DNA of 64,000 nucleotides from Dipetalonema caudispina (Eukaryota > Nematoda > Chromadorea > Rhabditida > Onchocercidae). The stretch is taken from NCBI GenBank assembly GCA_013365325.1, contig JABVXV010000055.1, positions 1 to 64,000 of the forward strand. The letters are read 5' to 3'. The position numbers were made by a program, and so were the translations under genes. The notes under the pieces are model-generated. The model searched no databases. It saw only the letters and a list, made by a program, of their open reading frames with translations, and was not told the DNA's origin. Positions 48,364 through 59,075 of this stretch are shown here, piece by piece (within the stretch, counting starts at the first letter, position 1; each line of letters begins with the position of its first letter).

Positions 48364-51300
48364 ATGGATGATATGAGAGAAAGTGAAAATGATACTGTTA
48401 GCGATGTAATAGCCGATGATCAGGATGATAATGATGCAGATGGCTTGGAAATGCATAGAAAGTTGGTTTGGGAGTACGAATTGAGCCGAGGAAGATGGAT
48501 CAAGTATGAAAATGTCATCAACAAAAAGTTGAAGTAATCCTTTTTTTTTTTAAAATTATTAGCAGATTATGAAATATTTAGAATACGTGATGCAAATATT
48601 GTATATTTGTGGAATGTATGATGATGACATTCCCATAAGATGTTAAAAGCATTTATACACGATACATATAAATATTTGTGCTGTATGTATGCTTTTTTTG
48701 AGGTATCTAACGCAAAACTTTGGTTAGAGCTAAAATTGTTTTTCAATCCATAATTTTCTTTCATCTTTTCTTTTGTCTCATTCAAAATCTTTGAAATTTA
48801 TCACCTCTTCAATAGCAAAAATATTCCATCCTTATCTAATCATAACTGAATAAAATATAGTTTTTACAGTATCCTTTACTATTGCTTTCACTTTTTCCTC
48901 CTTGCATTTGTATTATTTATGGAAATAAAAAAAAAAAAATGTTTAACTTGGTTGATAGTTAGTACCATTGAATTCTTCAAGTTGCAGATTTATAATTTAA
49001 TAATTTTATTTAGTTAAATTAGCTATCGCTTAAATTGATCAGAATTGGCAATCTGTATTATAGTGAGAGCATAGCAAATGATGTTACGGAGTTTGAAATG
49101 GATGAATCTAAATTACAAATTGATTTCAACTCAATGAAACAAAGAAATTTGGATACCGGTTTTGTTCGGTCTGTGAGATGCGCTATTCGAAATGATGAAG
49201 GTAAATCATTGCTAAGCAAATGGAATTTTTCTCTCTCCTAGTTTAAATTTTGACGTATTTCGTTGTAGATGTTCACCGTGTCTGGGAATACATTGATTCA
49301 AAAAGACGTTGGCGAAGTGTGGATCCAAAATCTGCCATAACATTAGAAAATGCCTTCATTAATGGATCTGGAAATGTTAGAATACTGTTGTCAGGAATAA
49401 ATTTTATTGCTGATTTTGATAGTAACCTAATCAGAAGTGACGATGGATTGACAGAATATAAAGTGAGCAAAAATCAGTTTCTTCCTAAAATCTTTGTGAA
49501 AAAAAAAAAAGAATTTTCAGTTATTAATTTAACAAATAACTTTTGTCTTGATTAGGAGGTTTCATTAGTACTGTTAAATATGATAATAGATCCGATCGCA
49601 CGTCTCGAATGCCGAGCCTTCAATGTCGGCAAAACCAGTTCCAAGGGTTGAACGTCTTCGAGCAATAAAACGTATTGCAGCACGAACCGATACGTCTTCG
49701 CTTGAAAGTAAACGAAAGGTTAGTTAGCAAGGCTTCAACTTTTTTCATGTTTGCGAGCGAACAACGATGTGGAAAAAATAGTTTTCGGTATCGAGTAAGG
49801 TCGAGTGTCTTTCTACAATGCTGTCCTAGTGACATCTATTAATTTTTGGTTAAAGATGTATATTCGCTATATTTTTCAATGCACTAACTTGTCCTTCCCA
49901 GAAAACTGGAAATTTTTAAGTATCAGTTCATTGGGTGGTGTTGTCAGCAAGCATTAAATGGAATTCATGTACTTTGGCTGAGTTATGAAGTCATTCTCAT
50001 TAAAATAAATTCTTTTTATTTTCCGATGGGAAAAGTGTATTTTTACAAGTACTAAAATATGGCATATGTTGCTGTTTTCGATTATTTCAATATAGATCAA
50101 CTTGACATATCATCGAAGTTACAGGTAGTGAGGGAGGAACATGAAAAGAATGATACCGCTGGTGATGATGATAACAATGATAAACAAATTAGTAAACCAA
50201 AAAGAACTCATAGAAAACGAAATAGTAGTTCTGCGAAGCAAAAATCAAATGATTCGAATAGCAGTACTGGTGAAGGCGAGTTTCTGAGGAATACAAATGA
50301 CATCATTAGACATTATCATTGATACGATTAAAAACAGTGAAAATATATCGAGAAATGAATGTGCCTATTTTGTTAGCCTTAGAATACGATCCCATCTCGA
50401 TGAAATTCCGATCATTTCATTGATATCAAAGTAGTGATCAGATATCCAGAAAAGAGTGTTGAGATTATAACTTCTGAGATGACCGACTTTTTCAGGTCGT
50501 ATGCTTTTATTTAAATTACACTTTTAATTAGAAGTGTATTTCATATTTTGCGAATGAAATTATTATTACAGATAATAAGAGCGATATGAAAAAGGTTATA
50601 CTAAAGGGCATTGCGGCTGTAGATCCTGAATGTCATGAACTAGTCGGCACTACGCATGTTTATACTGAATTCAACGATGTTTATGATGCTTTATTGAATC
50701 AGGTTATATAATTAAATTGTTTATGCATAATACTCTTCAAATCTAGTTCTACGAGATAAAAAGCATAGCCTAAAAAAGCCTTTTAAGCTCCTAAAAGTAT
50801 GAATCAAATCCTTCATTTGTTAAGATAGATCATGCTTTACACATACAATGTTACCAATATGATATCTAATTTTTGTTCCAGACTAGTGCACAATACAATA
50901 ACAACAAGTATTTTATCATACAATTATTAGAAAGTGATATGGTAAAGCACTATTGGGTTTGGTTCCGTTGGGGACGCGTCGGCTACAAAGTTTGTTTTTG
51001 TGGATTATTTCCTCATATATTTTTGATTTCCACTAATGTCTCTTCAGTAATATACCAGTGCATTAGTACCCACTTTTTTAACCCCATAGTACCTTAACAG
51101 ATACACAAAGTGTATTTAAAAAAGGATTTTAATTTTACCCCCCGAATCATGTGACTATTTATTAGATGGAGTCTAAACCAAACGTTACTTTTCGAAATTT
51201 GCATGGATTTTCCTGTTGAACCAGATGATATGTTCAGGGACAAACGAGTTTGAATCCATGTGGTACAGATTTAACACGAGCAAAGGAATTATTTTGTGAC

Positions 51301-53868
51301 AAGTTCAAGAATAAAACGAGAAATGATTGGGCAGAAAGAAATAGTTTCGTGAAAGTAGTTGGCAGATACGATTACTTACCTGTTCGTTTCTTCAAATTCA
51401 AACAGTGTGTAAGATTAAAGTTCATGGCAATTTAAAAAAATCCTTTTCGATTTTAAGTAATAAACTGTATTTTCAAGACTGACTATTCGAAAATAATAGA
51501 AGAGCAAAAGAATGAAAATGATACTGAAAAGAAAAAAGAAGTTGAATCAAAGCTGGACTTCCATTTGCAACATTTATTAAACATTATTTGTGATATACGA
51601 ACAATGGAGGAAACGATGATGGAATTGGAATATGACGCTACAAAAGCACCGCTAGGTAAGTTGACTCCTTGACTTTTAGCTACTACACTTTTTATTCTTT
51701 GAGTGCCACAGTACAAACTCCAATCCCTATTCTTTTTCATCAGTAGATAACGCCATTAACGAATTAATTACCAGTTATTACTCATAAGTTTTATTACACG
51801 TATCAGTTTTTTCCAAACCCCTCAGCTGGTAAATAAAATAACTATAAATATCTTGTTGAAGTGCGAAATTAGTTATTTTCAGGGAAGGTGACGGACGAAC
51901 AAATTAAGGCGGGCTATGCAGCGCTGACAAAAATTGAAGAGCATATTAAGAAAAAGGATTTTTCATCTAGTTTTGTATTAACTGTCAATAACTACTACAC
52001 AAAAATACCTCACTTTTTTGGGTATGTGCACAAAATGGTACTTATAAAATTCAGTACAGTATATCTGTCAGTAATCTGACTCATCAAATATGGCGTGAAT
52101 GAGCTTTCAGAATGCCAACATCCTATTCAATTTTTATTTCATCGTTAGGTTTGCTGGTATAAAATTTCAAGATTTGATATTCTTTTTACCATGGATCATC
52201 AAATTCTTCGATACATTTGCAGGATGCGTCAGCCGCCAATGATTAAGACATTGGAACAGTTAAAGGTTGAAATCAAATTATTGGAGGCTTTGAGCGAAAT
52301 TGAAGTGGCTGTACGGGCATTCAAGAAGAAGGGTGATGTGAATGTTAACCCAATCGATCATCATTACATGAATATGAAATGCGAAATATCACTTCTTAAT
52401 GCAAGTGATCCTAAGTACAAGGTATTTTTGTTCAAACAATTTACTGAAGACATCAAATCCAAGTTAAATTTAACGTGGAGGATAAATAAATCCATATCAA
52501 CCATCCTCTTGTATATGGACATTGAATTTGTCGAATCGCTTTTCGATTAAAGAAGAAAACGATCCGCAAGGAAGTAGCATGACCTTGTGGATTGCAGTTA
52601 TTTATCCAGCAAGAATGTTCCTTTTAACTTGTTACCATTTTATTTTTATAACACAGCTTTTGGATAATTACCTCCAATGGACGCATGCTCCAACACATAA
52701 CATGTATCGTATGCGCATTCGTAATTTATATGCGGTAAATCGAGACGGAGAAAGAGATCAGTTCATGTTCGATATTGGCAACAGGTTCAAATTAGCTTAT
52801 TTTTTTATAGTTTATTGGAGAACTTTACATAGCTCGGATTTCATTTTAGGATTGTTTTGTTAATTTTTCATTTTTTGAAATCTTATAGATGTAGAAGCAC
52901 GTTATTATAGCTTTAATACCTTTTGTTACTGCGATTAACCGAAAAAGGAGTAGTTTTTGGTGCTTTTAAGTGTATGCCAGTTAAAACGAGAAATGAGCTC
53001 TTTTCTTTGCTTTTCTTTACCGCTTTGTTATAGAGCTCGTTATTTGTTTCCGCTAATGATTTGTATAACTTAGAAAATGCTAGTTTTTCCAAGGCAGAGA
53101 AAATTTCAGGAAGTTATTATGGCATGGATCTCGACTTACAAATTGGTATAGTATCTTATCTCAAGGACTGCGAATTGCTCCATCAGAGGCTCCTGTGGTG
53201 TGTTTTGATAATCATTTTCTAGAGGTTTTTCATTCTGTGATTTTCTTTCCCTTTAATAGCTTTCCGGTTGGATAAAGTACATACTTGACTTTCGTTTCAG
53301 ACAGGCTACATGTTTGGTAAGGGTATTTACTTTGCTGATATGTCAACAAAATCAGCTAATTATTGCTATCCACAACAAAATAAGCCTGGTTTTTTGATAT
53401 TGGCACAAGTCGCGTTGGGAGAAATGAACGAATTACTACAAGCCGATTTTCATGCTGATAAGCTTCCTGCAGGAAAGAATAGTACCAAAGGCTTGGGTTC
53501 AATTGGTCCCGATCCGGCTACATATGTCACTTTGTATGGTTTCTGATTTCAACCCATTGTTTTTGTTAATTTTTATTACAGATCAACGACATTTTTCAAG
53601 TCTGTCATTGATATCTTTCGCAGAATCTCGAATCCCAAGTAATTTGTCCGTTATTTGGAATGCAGTTATATATAATAAATTAATTTACTGCTTAACTCGA
53701 AATTTCTGATCTATTTGCAGAGATGGCTGTGAAGTACTGTGTGGTAAGCCGATCACATTACAACCAAAAGACAAAAATTCTTCTCTTATTTATAATGAAT
53801 ATATTGTATACAATGTGAAGCAAGTTTGGATTCGTTACCTCATTGAAATTGATTTCATTTTTGATTAA
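48364..53868 (+). CDS. PARP2-like poly(ADP-ribose) polymerase with two N-terminal WWE domains
   Basis: DNA-break-activated nuclear enzyme that builds ADP-ribose chains from NAD. Fifteen exons: 48364-48533, 49043-49200, 49269-49462, 49590-49722, 50096-50269, 50572-50702, 50882-50989, 51238-51408, 51478-51655, 51883-52021, 52223-52421, 52657-52784, 53110-53197, 53301-53538, 53723-53868; 784 aa, all phases joining. Order: acidic N-terminus; WWE 1 (about 33-108, [31 protein letters not shown]); WWE 2 (about 110-180, [16 protein letters not shown]); basic linker ([20 protein letters not shown]); WGR (about 280-410, [17 protein letters not shown]); helical regulatory domain ([16 protein letters not shown]); catalytic ART domain with the H-Y-E triad (LLWHGSR about 633, [16 protein letters not shown] about 667, YNEYIVY about 762). 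The catalytic part matches PARP2 closely. The join between WWE exons and the rest (acceptor ATAATAG at 49589) rests on phase and WWE homology; a separate start at 49623 is the alternative. Confidence 0.88.
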
Positions 53869-54777
53869 GTTACGACTTTAGCTATCCACATATTTATTTA
53901 TATCAACTGTCTTGAAAAATTTTCCAGTTGTTTCTTGAATCTTTAAGTAGTGCATGTCTTCTGATCAAGTTTCTAGTATTTCTTCATAAAGGTTATCAGT
54001 GCTTGAGCCACGCAGTATGGTTTCGAAAAAATCCATACTTATCGAATAGAAAGGTCCAAAGATACTGGAAGCTTTGTCGTAAGATTAGTTGGATCGGATT
54101 CCTTCTGACATCAAATGTTTCCTCAATAAAATTATAAAGCTGACTTAAATGTATCACATTCCGTTTATCTATCATCTAATTATAAGAAATTGTTAGACAC
54201 AGGATATCGAAAGTATCTTAACCATGTGTAACCACGCATCTTATTATATTAGGAAGGGTTTCTTCTGTGCTATGGGAAAATTGTTCGATTGTTTATTCCC
54301 GAATAGATTAATGTAGTCTCTGTATATGGGAAAATAAATAGTTCATTTTAAAATTTTGAAAATTCCTCGAAATAAAACGACGTTTTACCATTCACTTTGT
54401 TGAGTCAAGTGGTTTCTGTTGCTTTTTCCAAATTTCTTTCGTTATTTTATTGGGTATAATCAGTAACTATATACTTTTTGAATCAGTTCAGTAAATAATA
54501 ATGTGACCTTACTTGAATTGCATGGAGAATAAGGTTACTAGTGAAAACATGTAGAGTTGATTTGTTACATTGTCATAAAATTATTTTGCCTTGTTAAGAA
54601 AGCGGAAGATTATTAGAATTCAGCAAATTTCAGCTGTTTTACCGAACTTTATATTTCTGATTTAATATCTTCCCATTCCTCGCCTTTTTTTTTTTTTTTA
54701 GCTAAGAAAACTTGCAATTACAGTGTTGATGAATTTATATGCACTCATTCGTGCTCTAATCTCTATTTGCAGATGAC
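53869..54777. other. Region between PARP and VPS33B genes
   Basis: About 900 bases with no gene. A long poly(T) run near 54686-54700 precedes the acceptor at 54771. Open frames here (e.g. 53928-54137) have no splice or family support. Confidence 0.5.
54771..54772 (+). promoter_or_regulatory. Candidate trans-splice acceptor for VPS33B
   Basis: CTCTATTTGCAG ends directly before ATGACATGATAGG. A leader added here would put the first AUG (ATG ACA TGA, a two-codon upstream frame) immediately at the junction, overlapping the main ATG at 54778. Confidence 0.5.
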
Positions 54778-56613
54778 ATGATAGGAAAGATGGCCGATTT
54801 TGATGATTTTGGTTTATTAGCGCAAATGGCTAGACGTGAATTAATTCATCTGCTAGAATCGATGCCTGAAGTGAAAGATTTAGCAGTGGAGCCAAATTTG
54901 ATGCGGCCATTGGATAAAATTGCATCGATGTCTGTATTGCAAGAACATAACTGTGTTCATGTGCAACAGTTTTTACATCATTCAAGTTTGACGTGGAGTG
55001 AGAATGCTCTACGTCGTGTGTATATTATACGTCCAACATTGGCTGCAGCAAAACGTATTGCTGAGCATATTTTAGCTGAACCAGAACGAAATTATTCGGT
55101 GATATTTGTTCCACAACGATTGTATATTTGTGAGCAAGAATTTGAACGTTGTGGGGTTTTTGGTATGGTTGACGTATTAGAGCTAGAATTACCACTTATT
55201 AGTATCGATGCACATTTGTTCAGCTTGGAACATCATGAATTTACAATGGCAACGTTAGTGGATCATACGTTCGTTCATCTTCGTGCAGTTGCTAAATCAC
55301 TGTGGCAATTACAAACACTTTACGGATTGATTCCGATCGTTTATGGTGTTGGAGAAAATAGTGTACATGTAAACAAACTAATGAAGAAATTACACGCTGA
55401 ATTAGGTGAACCACGTTCATCACCTGATCAACCTATTGGTCATCTATTCCTATTCGATCGAAGTTTGGATTTGGCAACTGTTTTTCTTACCGGTTTAACG
55501 TACGAATCAATGGTACATGATACATTCGGGATAAGTTGTGGCAAAGTAGTATTTGGAGAAGAAGTGAATAAGCGTATGAAAAGTGGTAGTATGAGTCGTT
55601 CAAAGATTACTACTTTGGATAACAATGATCCTATTTTTTCTGCTGTACGAAATATGCATATGACTGCAGTTTTCCCATTCTTAAGTGCTAAAGCAAAATC
55701 TCTACAGGCAAGTTACGACAAAGGTTCTAATCTGGAACAAGTAAAAGATATGAAAGAATTTGTATCCAATGAATTACGTACTCTTAAACAGCAACATAAA
55801 TTATTAGAGTTGCATATTTGCGCCTGTGAAGTTGTTCTGGAAAAGTGTAAAGGAATCTCGGATCGACTTACTCTGGAGCATGCACTGATTTCAGGAAATT
55901 TTGATCCCAATGAAGTAATGGCTTATCTAGAAGATTGTATGTGTGCCCAACGTGATCAGTGGCAAATTCTCTTGCTAGCATGTCTATGGTCCCTTACCCA
56001 AAACGGTATTCCAACCAAATATTTCACCCAGTTCCGGAATCAATATCTGTATGCTTTTGGCCATGAAAATCTTACAGTATTACATTTCCTCGGTATTCAA
56101 GGTCTCCTAATAGAGCGTTCTACTCCACAACTACCAACTGTAAATACTGTTATTCCCATAAAACCTCACACAGTATCATCATTTTCTAAGCCAACATTCC
56201 AATTTTTAGCTCGGCGTATGGCTCTTCTTCCAGGAGATACCGAATCAATAATGGATCTCCGAAATCCAGATCAAATGCGATATGTTTTCTCAGGTGTCTA
56301 TACACCTATTCTGTGTAAAATAGTTGGTGACACGGTAAATAATGGATGGAATATGCAAGAAATGAAATCAACTTTTGGTGATTCAGTTTTCTGCGATCAA
56401 AATTCCTACGCTCGCGCAAGTCGACCACCTGATAGTCGTATCCGAAAAGCAATTTTGGTTTATTTTATTGGTGGTGTAACATATTCGGAGATTGCTGCAC
56501 TAACTCTTCTTGCACAATACAATAATTTACGTATTATTATCGCTACCACAAATATTATTCATCGTGAAAAATTCATTAAAGAAATTGCCAATGTTTCTAT
56601 CATACCTTCCTGA
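54778..56613 (+). CDS. VPS33B, Sec1/Munc18-family vesicle-fusion factor
   Basis: SM-family protein; VPS33B pairs with a VIPAS39/SPE-39-type partner in late endosomal and lysosome-related traffic. A single uninterrupted frame of 611 codons covers the whole family length (human VPS33B is 617 aa). Matching stretches in order: RRELIHLLESMPEVKDL, LMRPLDKIASMSVL, VIFVPQRLYICEQEFE, LYGLIPIVYGVGEN, IGHLFLFDRSLDLAT, LTYESMVHDTFGISCG, FVSNELRTLKQQHKLLELHI, IRKAILVYFIGGVTYSEIAAL. These fit the B rather than the A paralogue. The start may be Met at 54778 or the better-placed Met at 54790 (AAGATGGCC, MADFDDFG). It is intronless while its neighbours have many introns, which is unusual (see findings). Same strand as PARP, about 910 bases downstream, with an acceptor just 5' of the start. 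Confidence 0.93.
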   Translation: MIGKMADFDDFGLLAQMARRELIHLLESMPEVKDLAVEPNLMRPLDKIASMSVLQEHNCVHVQQFLHHSSLTWSENALRRVYIIRPTLAAAKRIAEHILAEPERNYSVIFVPQRLYICEQEFERCGVFGMVDVLELELPLISIDAHLFSLEHHEFTMATLVDHTFVHLRAVAKSLWQLQTLYGLIPIVYGVGENSVHVNKLMKKLHAELGEPRSSPDQPIGHLFLFDRSLDLATVFLTGLTYESMVHDTFGISCGKVVFGEEVNKRMKSGSMSRSKITTLDNNDPIFSAVRNMHMTAVFPFLSAKAKSLQASYDKGSNLEQVKDMKEFVSNELRTLKQQHKLLELHICACEVVLEKCKGISDRLTLEHALISGNFDPNEVMAYLEDCMCAQRDQWQILLLACLWSLTQNGIPTKYFTQFRNQYLYAFGHENLTVLHFLGIQGLLIERSTPQLPTVNTVIPIKPHTVSSFSKPTFQFLARRMALLPGDTESIMDLRNPDQMRYVFSGVYTPILCKIVGDTVNNGWNMQEMKSTFGDSVFCDQNSYARASRPPDSRIRKAILVYFIGGVTYSEIAALTLLAQYNNLRIIIATTNIIHREKFIKEIANVSIIPS

Positions 56614-57119
56614 AACAAATGATTCAAATTTCTCGGTGTGAATGGCTAAGCTTATATGGTTGGTTATTTATTCGTGCAGTCTTTCTGTATTATTAATTTA
56701 ACTGTAGATATTTACAATTTACATATTTTAAACTATTCGAATTGGGTAAACAGTGCTGATCAGTTTGAAATTCTTTTGAAGAACTATCTAAAATGATAAT
56801 TCGATTCCATTTTTATGGTCATTTAGGAATTTCATATACATATTGAATTATTCCAATTTATCGGTTCACTTTTCATCTAGCAAAGAATGCGAAATATGAA
56901 GTACATAATGTGACTATCAATTTGAAATAGTTGTCCATTTAAATTTCTTTAAAATTCATCGATAACTTAGTAATGCGAGAAAATGTTTAACTGCGTGTAA
57001 CTTCAAATAAGAACTCTATTTGTAATTTCCTTTCAACCTTTATTCATACTGTTTTTATATGAGAATTTCGAACTTCTAACTTACTATACTTCATCTTTTG
57101 TTTGTCCATAATTTATTAG
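56614..57119. other. 3' flank of VPS33B
   Basis: AT-rich, no recognisable feature. Might include the first exon of the following candidate gene. Confidence 0.45.
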
Positions 57120-58399
57120 ATTATGACGTTAAAGTTGTTTCTGTCAAGCCTGATCACGGGAGGTTAATCACGTAAGTTATCTAGAATTGATATTTGTCCA
57201 TACAGTTTATGTGATTTTTTCCAGGGAAAATTATCTATTAGCTTGAAGTCGATTTGAGGATTCCAAAAATTGGCAGTAATTTCTGAGTTGAATATATCAT
57301 CAAATTACCGTTTAATAAATGATCCTTACTATTCTATGTTTGCTGTTATTTTACCAATGGCCTAAATACATTCATTAATTTAAAGTTATAATTTTACAGC
57401 AATTAATGTTTCGCATAACATATCACATTTTGTGCAAATTTTAATACTTTTTAACTTCGTCCTTCGAGTTACCTTTAACTTTTCTTACAATATTACAGAA
57501 ATCAACTACTGGTAAAAATATGATTGAAGAAATTTTTTGAAAAAGTAAGAAAGATAAAAAAAAGGCTTGATAGCTTGATATAAACATTTCAATGGGCAAT
57601 ATCATATCGAAGCGAAACCTATATTTTGGTATCTGTTTGATTTCATGCAAATTGCTGTACGAAAGATGATACGAATCATCTGTCGTCTTCATTAAAAAGG
57701 TTCAAATGTGTTAATTTTAGACGGATTTCAGTCATGTCAGAAAATTCTCAGATCTGGAATTTAATCTAATTACTTTATTGATTCCATGAAACATGCAAAC
57801 TATCTTATTGTAATAAAAATATGAAAGTTCACAAAAAGTATACATTTTTGTTGAAGGATTAAATTTCCTACCGTTTCTTCTCATCTATTAAAAAAAAAAA
57901 AAAATGACAGTAAAAACATCACCATCAACAAATCCAAGCGATACGTACTTTAAGTACATTCATCTCCTAGTAGTACGACAATTTTACGCTCTATAAACGT
58001 TTCCTGAAATAGCAATAGACGTCTTTTATGATCAAAAATTAGTAAAAACATAAAATTGATAAATTGAAGTTAACAATACTTTTTAGTTTAGAATTAGATT
58101 TCTTTAAATAATTGAGGCTAATAATAAACATTGAACAATACAGTCAGCTCATGTTATATCATATCTGCCACATTTTCCGCATTGCGGGTTTTTCTTTTTT
58201 TTTTTCTCCCATTTTAGTACCCATAGCAGCAATTATAGAATTTAGCGGAGAAATTTCTAAAAAAAAAAGAAATTGCTTACCTCTATTAAAATAAATCAGC
58301 ATATGTTGACTTCGATTTTTCAATTCAAATACATTTTTTCTTTTTTTTTTCAGAGGAATTGTATATTTGGATGATTACGATCTCATGACGTTTGATTAA
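57120..58399 (+). CDS. Last two exons of an unrecognised gene
   Basis: Exon 57120-57171 (acceptor ATTTATTAG, donor GTAAGT) reads YDVKVVSVKPDHGRLIT and its phase joins exactly to exon 58354-58399 (acceptor poly-T then CAG), which reads GIVYLDDYDLMTFD and ends in TAA. The clean splice sites, joining phase and balanced codon choice suggest a real C-terminal end of a protein. The beginning was not found: it would have to lie between VPS33B and 57120, or be a very short first exon. An alternative reading of the first exon from ATG 57123 (MTLKLFLSSLITGG, stop) is also open. Family not recognised. Confidence 0.4.
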
Positions 58400-59075
58400 T
58401 TTAAAATCGCTGACGTCATTTCTACAACATTATCATATTACCGAGTGTTACTGGTTAGTGTTTTTTATCATCTAGAGAGAATAATAGTAGTAGCATGAAA
58501 AGATGGAAATACAAAGATAGGAAATATATTTTAGGCTTGAACAATTTACATATTTTATATCTACTATTTAGAAATAAAGAAATTTTTTTCTTTTTTCGGA
58601 TTAAATGATATTACTACACTCAGTGCTGTTGAATTAAGGAGGAAAGTTGAAATATGGATAGTTGCTTATTTATAAAACTCTTACAATTAAATTAGATTTT
58701 AATGTTGCAACTATCGTTCGGGTTATCATTATCATGTTCCTTGAAAGCAAGCTATTGATTTTCCCTTGAAGAAGAAATAATCAAACTTATCTTTTTTTAT
58801 ATCAACTTATTTTGCCATCTTTAGAGAGCATAAATTCTAATGCAATCTACACTACCGATTTCAAAACTATGATTCATTCGATAAAAAAAAAGAAAGAGAA
58901 CATTTCGTAGATTCTTGGGAGACGCTTATGAGTGGGTAAGTTTTTTTCCTTATTTCTTTTTTTTTTTTTGCGATTTTGAACTCAAAAAAAGAAAAAAAAT
59001 ACAAAATCTTTATTTTACTCGTTATTTCGCATAACACGGTTATCAAAGGTTAATCTTCATAGTTTTCTTTTCAAG
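58400..59075. other. AT-rich region, possible upstream exon
   Basis: Nothing secure. A short segment ending TTATGAGTGG before GTAAG (about 58915-58937) looks like an exon end but its phase does not join the next exon. Confidence 0.35.

Noticed and set aside
49620..49835. Minus-strand frame of 71 codons
   Set aside because: Antisense to a PARP exon and its intron.
55440..55910. Minus-strand frames opposite VPS33B
   Set aside because: Shadows of a strongly conserved coding sequence.
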